Below are positions 36,632 through 49,800 of a stretch of DNA of 64,000 nucleotides, one piece after another; the first letter of the stretch is position 1, and each line of letters begins with the position of its first letter. The notes under the pieces are model-generated. The model saw nothing but the letters and a program-made list of their open reading frames with translations, had not been told where the DNA came from and did not search any database. The position numbers and the translations under genes were made by a program. Source of the stretch: Anarhynchus alexandrinus (Eukaryota > Chordata > Aves > Charadriiformes > Charadriidae). The stretch is taken from assembly GCA_008711295.1 (NCBI GenBank), contig VUYV01000047.1, positions 3,916,602 through 3,980,601 on the forward strand, given 5' to 3'.

Positions 36632-37015
36632 ATGAACACTAAGTTTCATTTTAAGAATAAGGGTGTATTAGACAAGAAGCTGACCTTCGTGTCCATCACT
36701 GCGTTTGAACAGGGAAAGTTCTCCGCATTCCCGTGGAGAAGAGTAATACTGCACTGGGAGAGGGATATTGAGCTCAGACAAGGGAGGCAAATGAGCAATT
36801 GTGTAGCTTGTATGGGACTTCCGAGCTGCCTCTATAGCTTCTGCCAAGATTTCATGTCGGCGAGCTCCCTGTGGCTGTTGAACATCTCGAAGGGAATGGG
36901 CAGCTTCGGGCTCCCTATCGCTACGGACTGCCCCGGCAAATTCTTGCTCATCCAACCAACGGTGACAACAGTTGGTCCTGAGTAGCTGGGGAGCCAAATA
37001 CCGAAACTCTTTCAC
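36632..37015. other. Unexplained segment open in several frames on both strands
   Basis: About 380 bp of higher GC than its flanks is open in one plus frame (36632-36985, 117 codons) and one minus frame (36668-37015, 115 codons), and another minus frame is open over about half of it. The minus frame has varied, protein-like composition (for example EILAEAIEAARKS and TIAHLPPLSELNIPLP), but I recognise no family. No splice sites, start context or poly-A mark a gene. It could be a decayed retrocopy, a conserved non-coding block or chance. Confidence -1.
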
Positions 37016-37101
37016 TTTTGGCTTGTTGCTTGCTATTTCTTTTCTTTCATGTGCTTAGTAGCTATTGAAATTCCACTGCTGCATAGCTTTTTTGTCCCAT
37101 T

Positions 37102-37131
37102 CCCCCCCCCCCCCCCCCCCAAAAAAAAAAA
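37102..37131. repeat. Homopolymer pair C19 A11
   Basis: Nineteen C followed directly by eleven A. Long C runs are unusual in this AT-rich intron and are prone to sequencing error, so the length should not be trusted. Confidence -1.
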
Positions 37132-40100
37132 GGATAATTAAAAGGGAGGTATAAAAAGAACAGGATGCTGAAATGGGAGGGTACTCCAGAGACTACAAAA
37201 GAGAAACAAGACACCTGGCTTTGGGAGAGAGTTGAAAGAAAAATCTTCAGTCCAGCATTAAGTTAGGGATGTGAATTCAGTAGACGGATGTTTCTAAGGC
37301 TTTTAAGTCTGTTTCCTACCAAAGATGCCTTCCTTCTACCAAGATAATTGCTCTTTATTAGAGAGAAAAAGCACAAGCAAGATTTGCAGTGTTTGGTTGA
37401 GGAACCAGAAACATATATTTCTTGGAAATGGTGTGGATAACCTTTAGTTAGCTGGCAACTCTGGTATCTAAAGGAAATCACTTTTACATACAGATTTTTG
37501 AGTTGGTATTATACTGATTAATAGCAATGGTATGAGGCTTCAAGTTGTTGAAGACTTGTGGAAAATAGTTAGGAAAATAATACCATAATTGGCAGGCTTT
37601 TTTAATATTGTGTTTTGATTTAAGCAGGGGGAAAACAAACCAAACATTTTTAGGCAATAAATTGGAGGAAGATGCTCACATGTCAGCCATAAGTATATAG
37701 AGAAGAGCAAAGTGCAGCACGTTTGTAAAAAGTGGGTCTGGTAGACCATCTTTATTTAAAGAGCCCAAATTAATTCTCTATGTGAAAAGGGAGGACTAGG
37801 AAGGAGAGTCTTTGTCATTGGGTTCTGATTTTGGTTGTCAAATTAGGATTTTTAGATTAATTCCTTTGATCACAATGGACTTTCAGTTGTCCTATTAGAA
37901 TAATTTAACAACATCTATAGGGCTAGGTTCTTACATATAGTATGAACTCTTTACAGTTGCTTTGAATTACATTTACAATTACTGTGGCTGACCCTTCGTA
38001 GTGCTGTGGTTTTTTAGTAGCATTTGCCATAACACCTGGTTGTAATTTTGTTGTAATCACAATGATATCTAATAGATTAAGATACAAAAACAAACCACAA
38101 AAAGGTAATCGTGCATTTAACTCTATGCACTATACTTGCAATGATATTTACAGTGCAAATATTTACAAATACTAAGCATTTGAAGGTTTTTTTTTTTAAG
38201 TGATCATTTTCTTGATGTAATGAAGGATTGTATGCCCATGGTTTAGTGTGCTCTGGTATGATAACTTTCTTATATTATTAGAAGTAATTTGTCTTCTAAA
38301 AAAAAATCTTTTGTCAAGGTCAGATGATTTCTCACAGCTCTATGTATTGGAAAACTCCATCTTTTCAAGCCCTTGGAAATTGGAAAAAATTCTTATAGAG
38401 AAGAACTCTTATTTCTTGCTCTGATTTATGTAACGTATAAAACGTATCCATTCTTTTAAAACTTCCAATTAAATAGATTCTCACTCATTGTTACACTATT
38501 CCAAGGAGGAAAAAATTGAAATCATATGGAAAAAGAAGAAAACCTTTTTTAAAAGAGAGAGTTCTTACTTCTCTTAGAATTGGCAAGTTGGATTTTATGT
38601 AACAGCCAGTGACTGAAACATCAGTTCAGAAATTAAAACTCCTCTGTAGTTTTGAATTGTGTTGTCAACTTCCCCATCACTTGTGGTTTAATGTTCTTGT
38701 GATTCCAGGAAAAAAAAAATAGCGAGAAGAGCAGTGGAAATAATTTTATTTTTGGTCTTCTCTCTGATGTAAACAGACAACCTAAATCACTTGTGTTGAT
38801 TAAAAAAAAAAAAAAATCAGCTTTTTATTTTTTGTCCTTTTTTAATGTGTAGTGCAGAAAAATGCTTAATGTTACTTGAAACTAAAAGGACAGAACTCTT
38901 TGGATACGGCAAGATCAAACATCTCAGGTTTTTGGATTCTTTGGGGGGGGCCTGCCCCTCGTGAACTCGTGCATCAGGTTCTACCTGGTGTTATCTCCAG
39001 GCTGTGATTTTTCTTTTTTCTTTTATCCGATTTTTTTTTTTTTTCGCTGAAACCCCGTTCAGTTATCAAAATAGAACTTGTTCTCATCATTATTTTTATC
39101 TCAGCAATATACTCGTCAGAACACCAAGTATTTGCAGAGTTTGTGCTGCTTAAGATTGGAAATAGGTGCCTGCCCCACGCCACGAAAAATAAAAATGAGT
39201 GTGTATGGTCAGTATCCTGAGCCCCTGTTCTATTATGGGAGTAGGTATTTTTAGTATAAAGCCAAAACTAGTTATGAGCAGGTTTGATAAACAAAATGGA
39301 AAAATAAAGCTGAGAAACCAAGGTAAAAAAAGGACAGGTATCGACTTTTGGATTTTTTTCAGGTTTTCAGTACCTTGAGTAACTCTACACATATAGCATG
39401 TTTCAGTGGAATTAAAAGCAGCATTTTCTCCCTTATTTTCATCTTTTTAGTTTTCAAATTTTAGTTCCTATGTCTGTAGAACTTTCTAACATAATATGCT
39501 AGGATGAATTTTTGTAGCTGTAGCATATTTGATTGCATAGGTACTGTTGGAATAATTAGCAATCAAGCAATTAAAAAAAGAAGCATTAATTAAATGAAAA
39601 AAAGGCATAATTCTGATTTTTCTATTAGTCAATTCATTTATTTAACTGAGTGGAGAGAAATAAAATGCCCTAAAGTATGCCTTTTATAGAGGATTACTCC
39701 CACAGCATTATTTAATTTTGTCCGTTTGTATGTATCCTACTGAAATTGCCTGTATGCTTGCTTTCTTTATTCCTGTTCATACATAAAGAATCTTATTAGC
39801 ACATCAGTAATTTGCAATCTAAATTCCCTTGAGGGACTGTATGTTTCCTGCACTTTTCATACAGATCTCCCTGGTGTCAGTGTTCAAAGTACAAGGAAGA
39901 AACCTCAGGTTCTCAAAAGAGATTCTCCTGTATCATCAAGGCACTCATTCTTTGTATATTGAAGAAATGCAAAGGCTAATGTAATTGAAAAAGAAAGTTA
40001 TTGCAAAAATTGCTTTCTCTCAGAAACTGGTGTCCTTGCTCCAGAAGTAATACCAGACTGAAATGGGAAAAGCAGTTTTGCTTGCAGCACTAGGCCATAA

Positions 40101-43100
40101 CGGGTCATGGGATCTAAGTGTTTTTACAGGTTTACATTCTTTAACTTCACCTTCACATTTTTAGCACATCTCTCTCTTATGCTGTGTTAATAAGTTCCTT
40201 ATGTCTCTGGTTATAAAAGGGGAGCAGCAGGGAGAGCGGTACCTCCAGAGAAGAGCTGTTTGCTTTTTTTCTTACCAGAATTATAACTTGAGCTGTTCCT
40301 CTGTAGGGCCCATCCTATTTCCCGAGGCAAGGCGCTTGCCCAAGTATCCGGGATTCACTTTTTAAGTTGTGTACAAGTTAACAATTCAAACTGGCAGTGA
40401 AATGCTCTGACTGTTTGGTGCTTGGCAAGCTGTGCTTCACAACGTCATCCACAGCACAGATTCCTCATGTACAGCTTGGTGTTCGGTGGGAATACGCTGT
40501 GGTTGAGCGGGACATTTACATGGCCATTTTCTTGTCCGCTCGGGCTGCCAGGCACCGGAACAATTAAAGGCTACATCCACAGAGTTGAGACAGATGCCTG
40601 TCACTTAAGAAGTGTACGTCCAGGCTTTAGATGTTCAACAAGCAGCTCAGCTGCCACTCAAACTGGCATTTTCCACCAGCCACTTACACTTTCCAAGGAA
40701 TCGTGCTCTGCTATGCAGAGTGTGCGTGACGGATTGGGCTATGTAGGAAATCCTGGTGGCAGCTGTAGATTAAGTATTTGGCATTCATTGGAGCGGGACT
40801 GCAAGTGAGGCTGTTGTCATTAGCTGAATGTCCTGACCGGCTGGTTCTTGAATGTGATTTTTGACTCAAAATGCTCCTCTCACACTGACCCAATGAATAT
40901 TATATATGTAGAATGGAGCAGTGCCAGCAAGCAGAATGAGATTGCCTGCTGAACCTTGCTCAGAGATGCTGTGTAGGGCAGCGTGTGGAGTAGCAGAAGC
41001 GGGAGATGCACGTTTAGACCCTTCTGATGTGGTCTGGGACAGTTTTTGAAAGACAAGCTAGTGCGGAGGTGTGGTGTTAGGGCACTGAATTGGGAATGAA
41101 AGCATTCCATGCTTTCATCTTAATCTCACAAAGTAAAGGACTGTATTTCATACCTCATTTTTTTGTGTTTTAATTAAAGTCGTGGAAAGATGAAAAATAC
41201 AAGATCTTATTAATCATAAATGGCCTTTCACCTGCTTCAGCACCTCAGTTCTCTTTCTGCTATTCTTCTTTTAGGCTATGACAGACTTAGCGTCTTTTAA
41301 CTTAAGCTAAGGTATCTCTTGATTCTGCCCTCCCCTTCATCCTGCCCTGCCGGGGTAAGGCGATGGGCATGGACCGAAGATGAGATTTGAAATTCAGTTT
41401 CCTGAGAATAGCTTGGGCAGCCAAGCCGCTGGTGGGGCCGGCGAGGCAGAGCCTCGTGGAGGCTGCTGTGCCGCTGCAGACCCAGAGAGCGTCTCTGCCG
41501 GGGACCGCTCTGATGGGTCACCATTTCCCAGCAGCTGCCATGCCTGCAGCCTCTGAGACTGAAAGCCCAAATCCCACTCTCCTAATGACCGTGGGTGATA
41601 CGGTTTGGTTGTGGGGTGTGGGAGGAAAAAGATGGAGATAAAGTATAGCAGGTTCCACTCCCTGTTCTTTCTTAGCTTCTGTCTACAGAGGCCTGGGAAA
41701 GCTTTAACGCTATTTGAAAATATTGGCTGCTAAAAGGCAAAGTAAACCAGGGAAAGCTGTGGAATAGCAGTAGGAAGGCTGAGGCTGCTTTCAAATACAG
41801 AGATTTGGTACGCTGCACATTAGAACAGCCATCCTCGTGTTGGAACGTATTCAGAATTTGTGATTCACTGGGAAGGGAGTCCTCGGAGACAGTGGTGGAA
41901 ATATGAAGAAAGGGGTGAAATTTTAAGTGATTTTGTTGTTTCCAGAAAAAGCTTACGTTTGCCCCGTTGCACTGGGGGCGGGGGAGAACGGAGTGTGCTG
42001 CGTTAGTGAGGGCTATCAACGTGCCGATTTGCTCAAGAGCCTTCCCAACCTCGTGCCAGTTGGCAAACTGGGCCTGTGTTCAAGCATCAGTCAAGAGATT
42101 ATGGGATGAAATTGTTTTGCAAACAGTGCCTCTCCATGTGATTTTAATGATAAGTCTACAACATCTGGCTGTGGTTTTGGAATCAGAGCTCATACATTTG
42201 CATGCCCTGGTCCCTCCAGAAATGATTACGCTCTTGGAGGGTGAACAGTGGACTCTGTATAAACACTACATCCATGGTTCATAATATTGCCTCTTTTGGT
42301 TGTTTCTTAGAGGCCCAGCACAGATATTTTGAAATTTTAAAAGTGTTTGCTGAAAATTTCTCTATTTAATTGTGCCTGAGGTTGGTTCTTGTTGTTTTCC
42401 AACTCCTTCATAAATTTCTTACTGTTGTTTCAACCAGTTCTGTTCCACCAGAACACGGGACACTGCAGCCTTTTCTGTACAACGTGGAAATGCCAAGGGC
42501 TGTCACCTGAAACAGGGACACACAAGTTTGCATCTGGTATATACTGAGCTTCAAAACTACCAATTCTGATAGAATTGAAGTATTTCTGTCAAAAAGACTT
42601 AGAATATACATTCTAATTTTCATGTTGAATTGGTAGTGAAATCTGAGTATTAGTGGTTTTTTTAGTGTTTACCTAAGTAAACAGGAGTGTTATCGAATGC
42701 ACTGAATGAAATAACTGAAATTTATATGTAATGTGGGTGCGTGTAGTATTTTATTTAGAGGATATTAAAAAAGATATTTCCAAAAATGTTAAAATTTTTA
42801 ATTTGATGTAGTGGTTAAAAGAATAAGATATGCAGGATCTGCTTTAGGTGATTGATTGGAGATATGTTTATACTTACCAACAAAATGCTTTTCTATGAAC
42901 TCCTTTTAACTTTGCATAATGGTTCTGAGATGTGGTTTCCATGTTTCCGTGGAAAAACTGAGTGCTATTGGTTATACCTAATTAAATGCAGGGAAATGCT
43001 CTTCTTTGTCCTGGAGTTTTGCTATCAGTACCACATTAGTTTGTGTGGGAATGTAGCATGGGATATCAGAGCCTGCGGCTGCTTACCCGCGCTGCCGTCC

Positions 43101-46100
43101 CATCCTGTCCCTGCTCTTTTTGCCAGGACACTGGCTATGCATCCACCATGTATTTTGAACTCACCCCAATGCCTAAGAAACTGCTCTATGAGCACATTTA
43201 GCCTGCTGAAATGAGAGTAATTTTTTTTTTCTTCTTAAAAATGAGTATTTACCTATAGGGCTTGCAAGTTAACTGATTCAGTGGAAGATCTAGCAAGTGC
43301 CAGGGTCTTGGAGGAAGGGAGGATGCAGAACCCTGAGGCCAGAGCAGCAGAGGGAAAAGGAGATGGGCAGCAGGAGGCTGTCCTCCTCCTGGCAGCGCTG
43401 AGCCATGTCCTGTGAAAAAGCAGGCTCTGACCCTCTTAAACTCCACGTCCACACTGTGGGAACAGAGACCGTTTCCTTATCTTGGGAGTGAAAGATATGG
43501 GAGTGTGAATGGAGAAAGATTTCTGATTTCCAGAGGTGAGCCAGCTCCCACCAGTGTGCATAGGCTGCCATGGTGGGCACAGCACCGTCATCACAGTGAT
43601 TCTGCTCCATGCGTGATCTGAGTTGATAGCTCTCTGCCCAGTGATCCACTTTGTGTGGCTTTACCAGCAGTCTCTGCTGGTAAACTTGCAGAGGATTGCA
43701 CTTTTGGAAAGACTCTGTATGGGTGGGAATTGTTCAGTTTGGGATGGCTGTTGTGCAGTGCTGGGGTTTTATTGTTTGGTTTTCTTTTAAAATTGTACTT
43801 TTCCCTGTTCTGAGTTTGGATCTGAAATAGCCTTTATTGCAACTTCTTTTTGTAGTGGCAGGAAATCAGGAACAGGTAAAACACAATGATACAGTAAAAA
43901 TAACCCCCATCAATAGATGGAGCACTAATAGACGTAGAACACTCCTTTAATGACCAAAGTGCTTCCAGTGCCACTGTATACAATGTGAAATACATTTCTT
44001 GTCCAGTGCAGTGTTAACTTTATTGTCAGTGGACAGCTCCTAAAAGTCTGTGCTCAGTTTGTTTCCTTTTGGAGTTTGAAAGCTGGAGGCGTTCTTCTTT
44101 AGAAGTGTAGTGGCTGACAGTCCTGCGGTGATGGCTCAATACACCTCCAGCTGCACCACAAATTGTCACCAGGAACGAAGTAAGAGAATAAAGTGGACTC
44201 ACTGAGAGAGGCAACAAAAGCAACAAACTCATCCGTACAATGTGACTTCAATTCAGTGGCAATCACGTGTTCAGAAAATAACTGCCTTTGAGTCACAGTC
44301 AAATCAACACTGGTAAAAGGAGGAGCAAGAGGTGGATCGCACAATAATTATAATGGGGGGGAAAAGTGTAACAGTTCTGGTAGTAGGGCTAGAGGAGACT
44401 AATGATTTCTTTATGAGCAGTCCTAAACTAAGACTTTCAAGAGCATGCCAATGTCTGGGAGATCCAGAATAAAAATATATCATTTAAAAGGCACTTCTTG
44501 TAATGGCCCATCTTGCACCAAAGGTAACTTCTGAATTTTTGTGTGTATCAGACCAATGAATTGTTCCTTATTTATTGTATCACCTCACTTTCTTTTCCTT
44601 TATGGTAGCACAAATAGATTTTTTTTTTCTTTTAATATTCTGTAGATTCTTCATTTAAAACTCTAATGTGAATGACATATCCTAGATTTGACAGGAAGTT
44701 TGCAGCTCACAGTTCTGGGTTTTTTGCTAAATCGAACTACCAAGCATAAAGGACTACGCAGTGTGATACGCGATGAGCGTGTTATTTATGGTTGGCTTTC
44801 TACCACTGCCATCACTCACTGCTTCAGCTGTAAGAAGCGACCGTGTCAGGCCTGTGGGGTCTCCTGTGTGCCCTGAGAGCAGAAGCTACAATGGATGTGT
44901 TTTGCAGTTTGCTGTCACTGAAGTCAATGGTAAAGAGTTCATTGATTCCAGTGGACCGGGATCAATTAGTCTTCAATTAGAACATGACCTTCATACTCTT
45001 TCTTTAATCAGCATTTCCCTATTACATGAGTGCTGCTTGGCACTGTCCTACCTCCCGTCTGAGTAATTTTTGTTTCTATGGATCTACATTACTGCTTTTA
45101 GATTGAAGTAAAGTAAATTGAAGTAAATTCCTTCCTTTGCTTTATGACTGTACCAATGCGAATCTTTTACTTAATGCAACCCATTAGTTGTCTTTCTCTC
45201 TCATCTATTATCCATTATTTTATTTTTTTAATTTAGAAGCTGTAGATTTGCTTCATTAGTCTTACAGTTTTGCTATAGATCCTATAGTAATTCTTAAAAA
45301 AAAAAAAAATGATATAAAATGCACACAGGCAAATACACCAGTTGTTAATCACATGAAATTTATTTATTACCTTTTAAGAAACAGAACTGCACATTTCCAT
45401 AAACCCTTTAAATATGCTAGTTAATTGGTATGTGATCTTCCCTAAATGTGCCAGATCTCTTCAGCCTGAGTGCCATTCAGTGTTGTAAATTTTGTTTTCT
45501 GACTTTTAATCGTTAGTGGTTATTCCCCTGATGATCTTATTAGCCTTGAGTACAAACACTTCCTATATCCCACTGAATAACTAGAAGTCTCTGGAACTCC
45601 TGAAATATGCATGGATATCCAAGGATATTTTTAGTCTTTTTTTTTCTTTACAGAAAGTAAAATGAAGCGACGCTGTCACTATATAACATCATCTTCACTA
45701 ATTCTACTGGTATAAGGCTGAAGACTGTCATATTTTGTAGAGATAGGCAATGTCTATCGTTTGATTGATGTAGATGGAAAATGCGAGCAAGCACTGTAGT
45801 ACAAGCTATCCGAAAAAGCTCTGTATCTTATTTGTTTGTTGGGGATTTTCCCCCCCAATCTATGTTAACCAGTCCAGTAAAATATGCTGCATTTCTGTAG
45901 AAATTTTATCTTTTTCAAGTCTTTAGACTGTAACATGTACTATACCTTTTCAGTGCTGTTTTAACAAGGGCTGAGTGTGGTCCAAGGACACTTTTTCTTT
46001 ATTGACCTGTGATGATAGATAATAACACATAGCTGTGTATTATATAGAAATGATAAATTAGAATGTACAAAGGTTATTTTGATGATGATACTTCTATATA

Positions 46101-46524
46101 GAGGCTGTCATTTGAAAACTGAGGTGACTAGCTGCAGTTTTGATAGCGCTTTTCTATATTTCTTCTGTTTACTCTCAGATGTTCGTCACTGCTGTCTTTT
46201 GTGTCGTCTGTCTGTGAAATAGTTTAATCCTCGTTAGTGATGTTTCCTTGCAGGTTTTTAGTCATGGTGTCCTAGACTCTGCATTTACAGGGACTCTGTG
46301 AATTGCTAGTATCATGACAGTAATTACAAATGTTACCTCTCCTTAGACTTTGAGAGGAAAGTTGAAATTTCTTTGGCGTTTATGTCTTTTTTCCTTTTCT
46401 GGAGTTAGGATTGTATTGCAAGGTGCTTATAAACTCCAGAAGAGCTGCTGACTCTGACTGCTTGTGCCAGCTTATACAGATTGAATGCTTTTCTGGCTCT
46501 GGTTTTGTGGTATTGATGGTGATG

Positions 46525-46640
46525 GGTTTTTTTTGTCTTTCTTTTTTCATCTTTTTTTTTGTCTTTTTTTTGGCATTTTTTTTTCTGTGTGTGGAGTGGT
46601 TTGAGTTTTTTGACGTTTTGTTTGTTTGCTTTGTTTTCTG
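46525..46640 (+). repeat. T-rich tract upstream of a CR1
   Basis: Several T runs of 6-10 mixed with TTTG units. The 88-codon open frame across it is a Phe-rich composition artefact. Confidence -1.
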
Positions 46641-46695
46641 GATTGCACCACCCCAGTTAGAGACCCTGGTGTTCTAGTTCACAAGTAAGGGTAAG

Positions 46696-46734
46696 GTTGG
46701 CTTCAACATAACTAAGAGTTACGTTGAAGCCAAC
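46696..46734. repeat. Inverted repeat (16-bp arms, 7-nt loop) at a CR1 5' junction
   Basis: Left arm GTTGGCTTCAACATAA (46696-46711), loop CTAAGAG, right arm TTACGTTGAAGCCAAC (46719-46734). Fifteen of sixteen positions pair, with one A-C mismatch. The right arm runs straight into CR1 sequence, so the inversion probably arose during insertion. Confidence -1.
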
Positions 46735-46861
46735 ATACTCAAAACCCACCTGGACGCTGTCCTGTGCAACCTGCTGTAGGTGCCCCTGCTCTGGCAGAGG
46801 GGGTGGGACTGGATGATCTCCAGAGGTCCCTTCTAACCCTGACCATTCCGTGATTCTGTGA
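46734..46861 (+). mobile_element. Short CR1 3'-end fragment (older subfamily)
   Basis: CTCAAAACCCACCTGGACG, GGCAGAGGGGGTGGGACTGG, ATGATCTCCAGAGGTCCCTT and CATTCCGTGATTCTGTGAT are landmarks of a CR1 3' end. The TCTGTG-type tail differs from the TCTATG tail of the other four copies. It is only about 130 bp, strongly 5'-truncated and more diverged, so probably older. Confidence -1.
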
Positions 46862-49800
46862 TAACTAAGGACAGTGGCAAGTATTCTGGACACAGGCAAG
46901 ATTATTCTGAGTTTCCATCATCAGGGTAAACATTGTTTTGTTTTTTATTGCTCTATAACAAAACAGAAAAATCACTAAATCTATGACCAGTTTGAACCAG
47001 TTTGCTTCAAAGGCGAGACGGGACAGAACAGAGGAGCTGGGACCTGAGACAAGAAAATAGCAGTAGGGATTTTATTAAAAGATTTCAGTGTAAGGTCACA
47101 TCAGGGAAGATGAAGTTTCTTTAGCTGTTTGTTTTAACTGCTAACCAGTTGCTTTTTCTCTATGATTCTGAGGACTTCTAGACACTGAAGTCTCCCACTG
47201 TACTTCAAAGTTTTATAAACACTTATTACCCTTCTGTTTTCAGATGATACACTGAGGCACAAAGGGGTTATGTGGTTCCTCCAGTGAAAATAAGAATAAT
47301 GGAACATTGGACTCCTGTTTTTTAGCATTAAATATCTGTAGTGTGTGTATATATATAGTGTTTACATATATGTAGTGCTAAAAATATATGTTTTATATAT
47401 GTTATTTTTCCCCAATTGTCTTGTTTTGTTGGTGAAAGGTTTAAGTTGAATTTTTTCTTTTTTTTTTAATCTATTTAAAACTTAGCTTTTCCTCAAATAT
47501 TGCCAAATACTATGAAACATTTGTAGCTGTCCTAATTCTGGCTCATAAGCCATGCTAGAAATTCCTCCTTCAATTGACAGCTTTCTTTGCCAGATTATAA
47601 TATTCCCAGCTGATTAGTTATCTTAACCGCAGGGGTTTTTCTGAAAAGTACAATTAGCAGAATTTGTTTCAAGCTACTACTAGCAGTTTGCTGTAGAATG
47701 TAATTTCTTTAATGTTTTCTGAGCAACGAATGTTATGTATGTATTTTTGAAAAATGTGTTGCTAAGAGTATATTTTCATCCTTTTGCTTTCTTTCCTCCT
47801 CCCCCAATGCCAAGAAATAAAAATTAAAGTTGTGAGTAAATCTGGAGCTAAGAACAGCCCTGGTATTTAACTGTGTGGGATTCTGGATATGCAGCAGTAG
47901 TTATTGTTAAAATATAAGTATTTACGAAAATAAGGCCATGTAGAGAAGTAGCTGGGAGGAGAGGGCAAAGCAGGAGGATTAGGAGATTTCAGGAGCGCAG
48001 AGTTGGGGATTTCTGTACCTCTGAGCAGGGTGTGCACTGCTGGGGTGATTTAGGAGAGGTTTCACCTCATAGTTGAAACTAGGGGGAGTCAGAAATGAAG
48101 GTCGTGCCCTTTGCCAGCACAGCCATTTCGTTTTCATTCATTAGAAAATTCAGAGACTGTAATCTATAAAGCAGAAAGCAGTTGTTTTATACCTCTTTAT
48201 TTATCAGCACTGATTGAAAAGGCAGATGGCAATCTTGCATGTAGGTTTTATAGAACTTTATAAAGATAAAAACCCTATAATATATCCTTCACTCTAATAC
48301 GGTAGCTGACGTTTGCTGAATGTCTGCTGAAGTGTGATTAAATTCTTGGAAATAAAAGTTACTGCAAGGAGCTGTTAAAAAGCATTAGAAATACATCCAG
48401 TCTTCAGCATTTATCTGGTTTCCGTCGTGGGCACAACAGTGTGATGGGAGGTAACGCAGCAGGTCTAAGCAGAAGAGGGAGGATGCAAGAAGAGAATAGA
48501 GCGAGTCCCAAATGTCACACTGTCATGGTCTGACTGTTTTGCAAAGGTTTTTTGGAAGTTGAACAAAAATTTGAGGCAGTGATATAAAAAAAAGCCAGCC
48601 CCTGTGTCAGTGTGGATTAAATACATCTCTTGTGTTTATGAATTGGAACCGTGGACTACTGTGGTAAGAAAGATGTGGATAGGCTTTGTGTTGCTCAAAA
48701 TTAGGAAGTCATAAACTCTGTCTACTTCCGTTTATACTAAATTGTTCTGAGTTCATATTTCATTCAGTCAGAAGGCTGAAATGCTACACAGGTACTTTGG
48801 AAAATGCCATGGATTGCTCTTTTAGCTGCACAGAAAATCTAGATATTTTTTTTTTTTTAAATAATGGTTAATAAAATTAAAGGATCCAAATCTACTGTTA
48901 TTGTAAACTTTCCAGTTTACAAATGTCTTCCACAGATTCATTGAATTTAAAGATATTGTAACAGACATTAAACAAGAGGCTGGACTGAGTATTTATAAGA
49001 CATAAGTAGAATTTTCACAGAATAGGGGAAATGTCAGTTGTGCACATTAGACCATTAATGATCATTTTCATATTTACCAATTATTGGAAGGCAATATGGC
49101 TGTTTCAACTCAGGATAATATTTATTTTAAGTTGAACGGTTATTTTCCATCTGAAGTCATAGGAGATTGCAGCCTGCTTCCCTCTGTTTCTTTCTTTTCT
49201 TCCTTTTTGTTTGCTTTTAAAAAGAAATAAAAGACTAAAGAGATTTACATTGGCCAGAGTTTAATTTGTATTGACATTTATATCTTACCTCTGAGGTTTA
49301 GAAAAAAATGGAATCAAATTAGGTCAGACACATACAAATGAGAAGATACTGCTTAGGGCTGCGTGAGCACTGAAACACCTAAATCCAACTTAAACAAAAG
49401 TGAGCTGGAAACTCAACCCAGTGTGTGAGACACGGACTGGGGGGCTGCAGAAATCTGTTTATGTTTTACGGAGTATTTCTTGAAGGAATGAAACTGTGGG
49501 TTAGCGGGAAAGAATTCTGAATACCAAATTTATTTTAACAATAATCTCATCAACAGTATTTGCATGGGATAAAAATATCAGTTTATCTGCCATCCTATAG
49601 GTGATAAGGAATGTACAAACTGAACTGGTTTGCGATAGTAATGCTGCAGGTCTTGGTCATCCCACACAATTTAGCACAGCATGTGATCACAGGTGTTTTA
49701 TATTACAAAATAAACTTGGCTTTAGGGGAATATTACTTGGATATAGGGCAAACATACCATATAAAGAAGTCATAAGACCATACACTGAATTGTTTTCCTG

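Larger units (their letters stand above)
34390..46524. other. Unique intronic DNA, no confirmed gene
   Basis: AT-rich with GC-richer patches at 36.7-37.0, 40.4-40.8, 41.3-41.6 and 43.0-43.6 kb, each giving short overlapping open frames without recognised domains. Short A or T runs occur at 38810-38818, 39038-39050 and 45299-45309. Confidence -1.

Noticed and set aside
40422..40808. Plus-strand 128-codon open frame
   Set aside because: Lies in a GC-richer patch that lowers stop frequency; no family resemblance and no supporting gene structure.
44925..44976. TGAAGTCAATGG ... CATTGATTCCAGTGG, like an old amniote interspersed repeat (also weakly at 14190-14250)
   Set aside because: Similarity is from memory, short and decayed; not enough to call an element without a repeat library.
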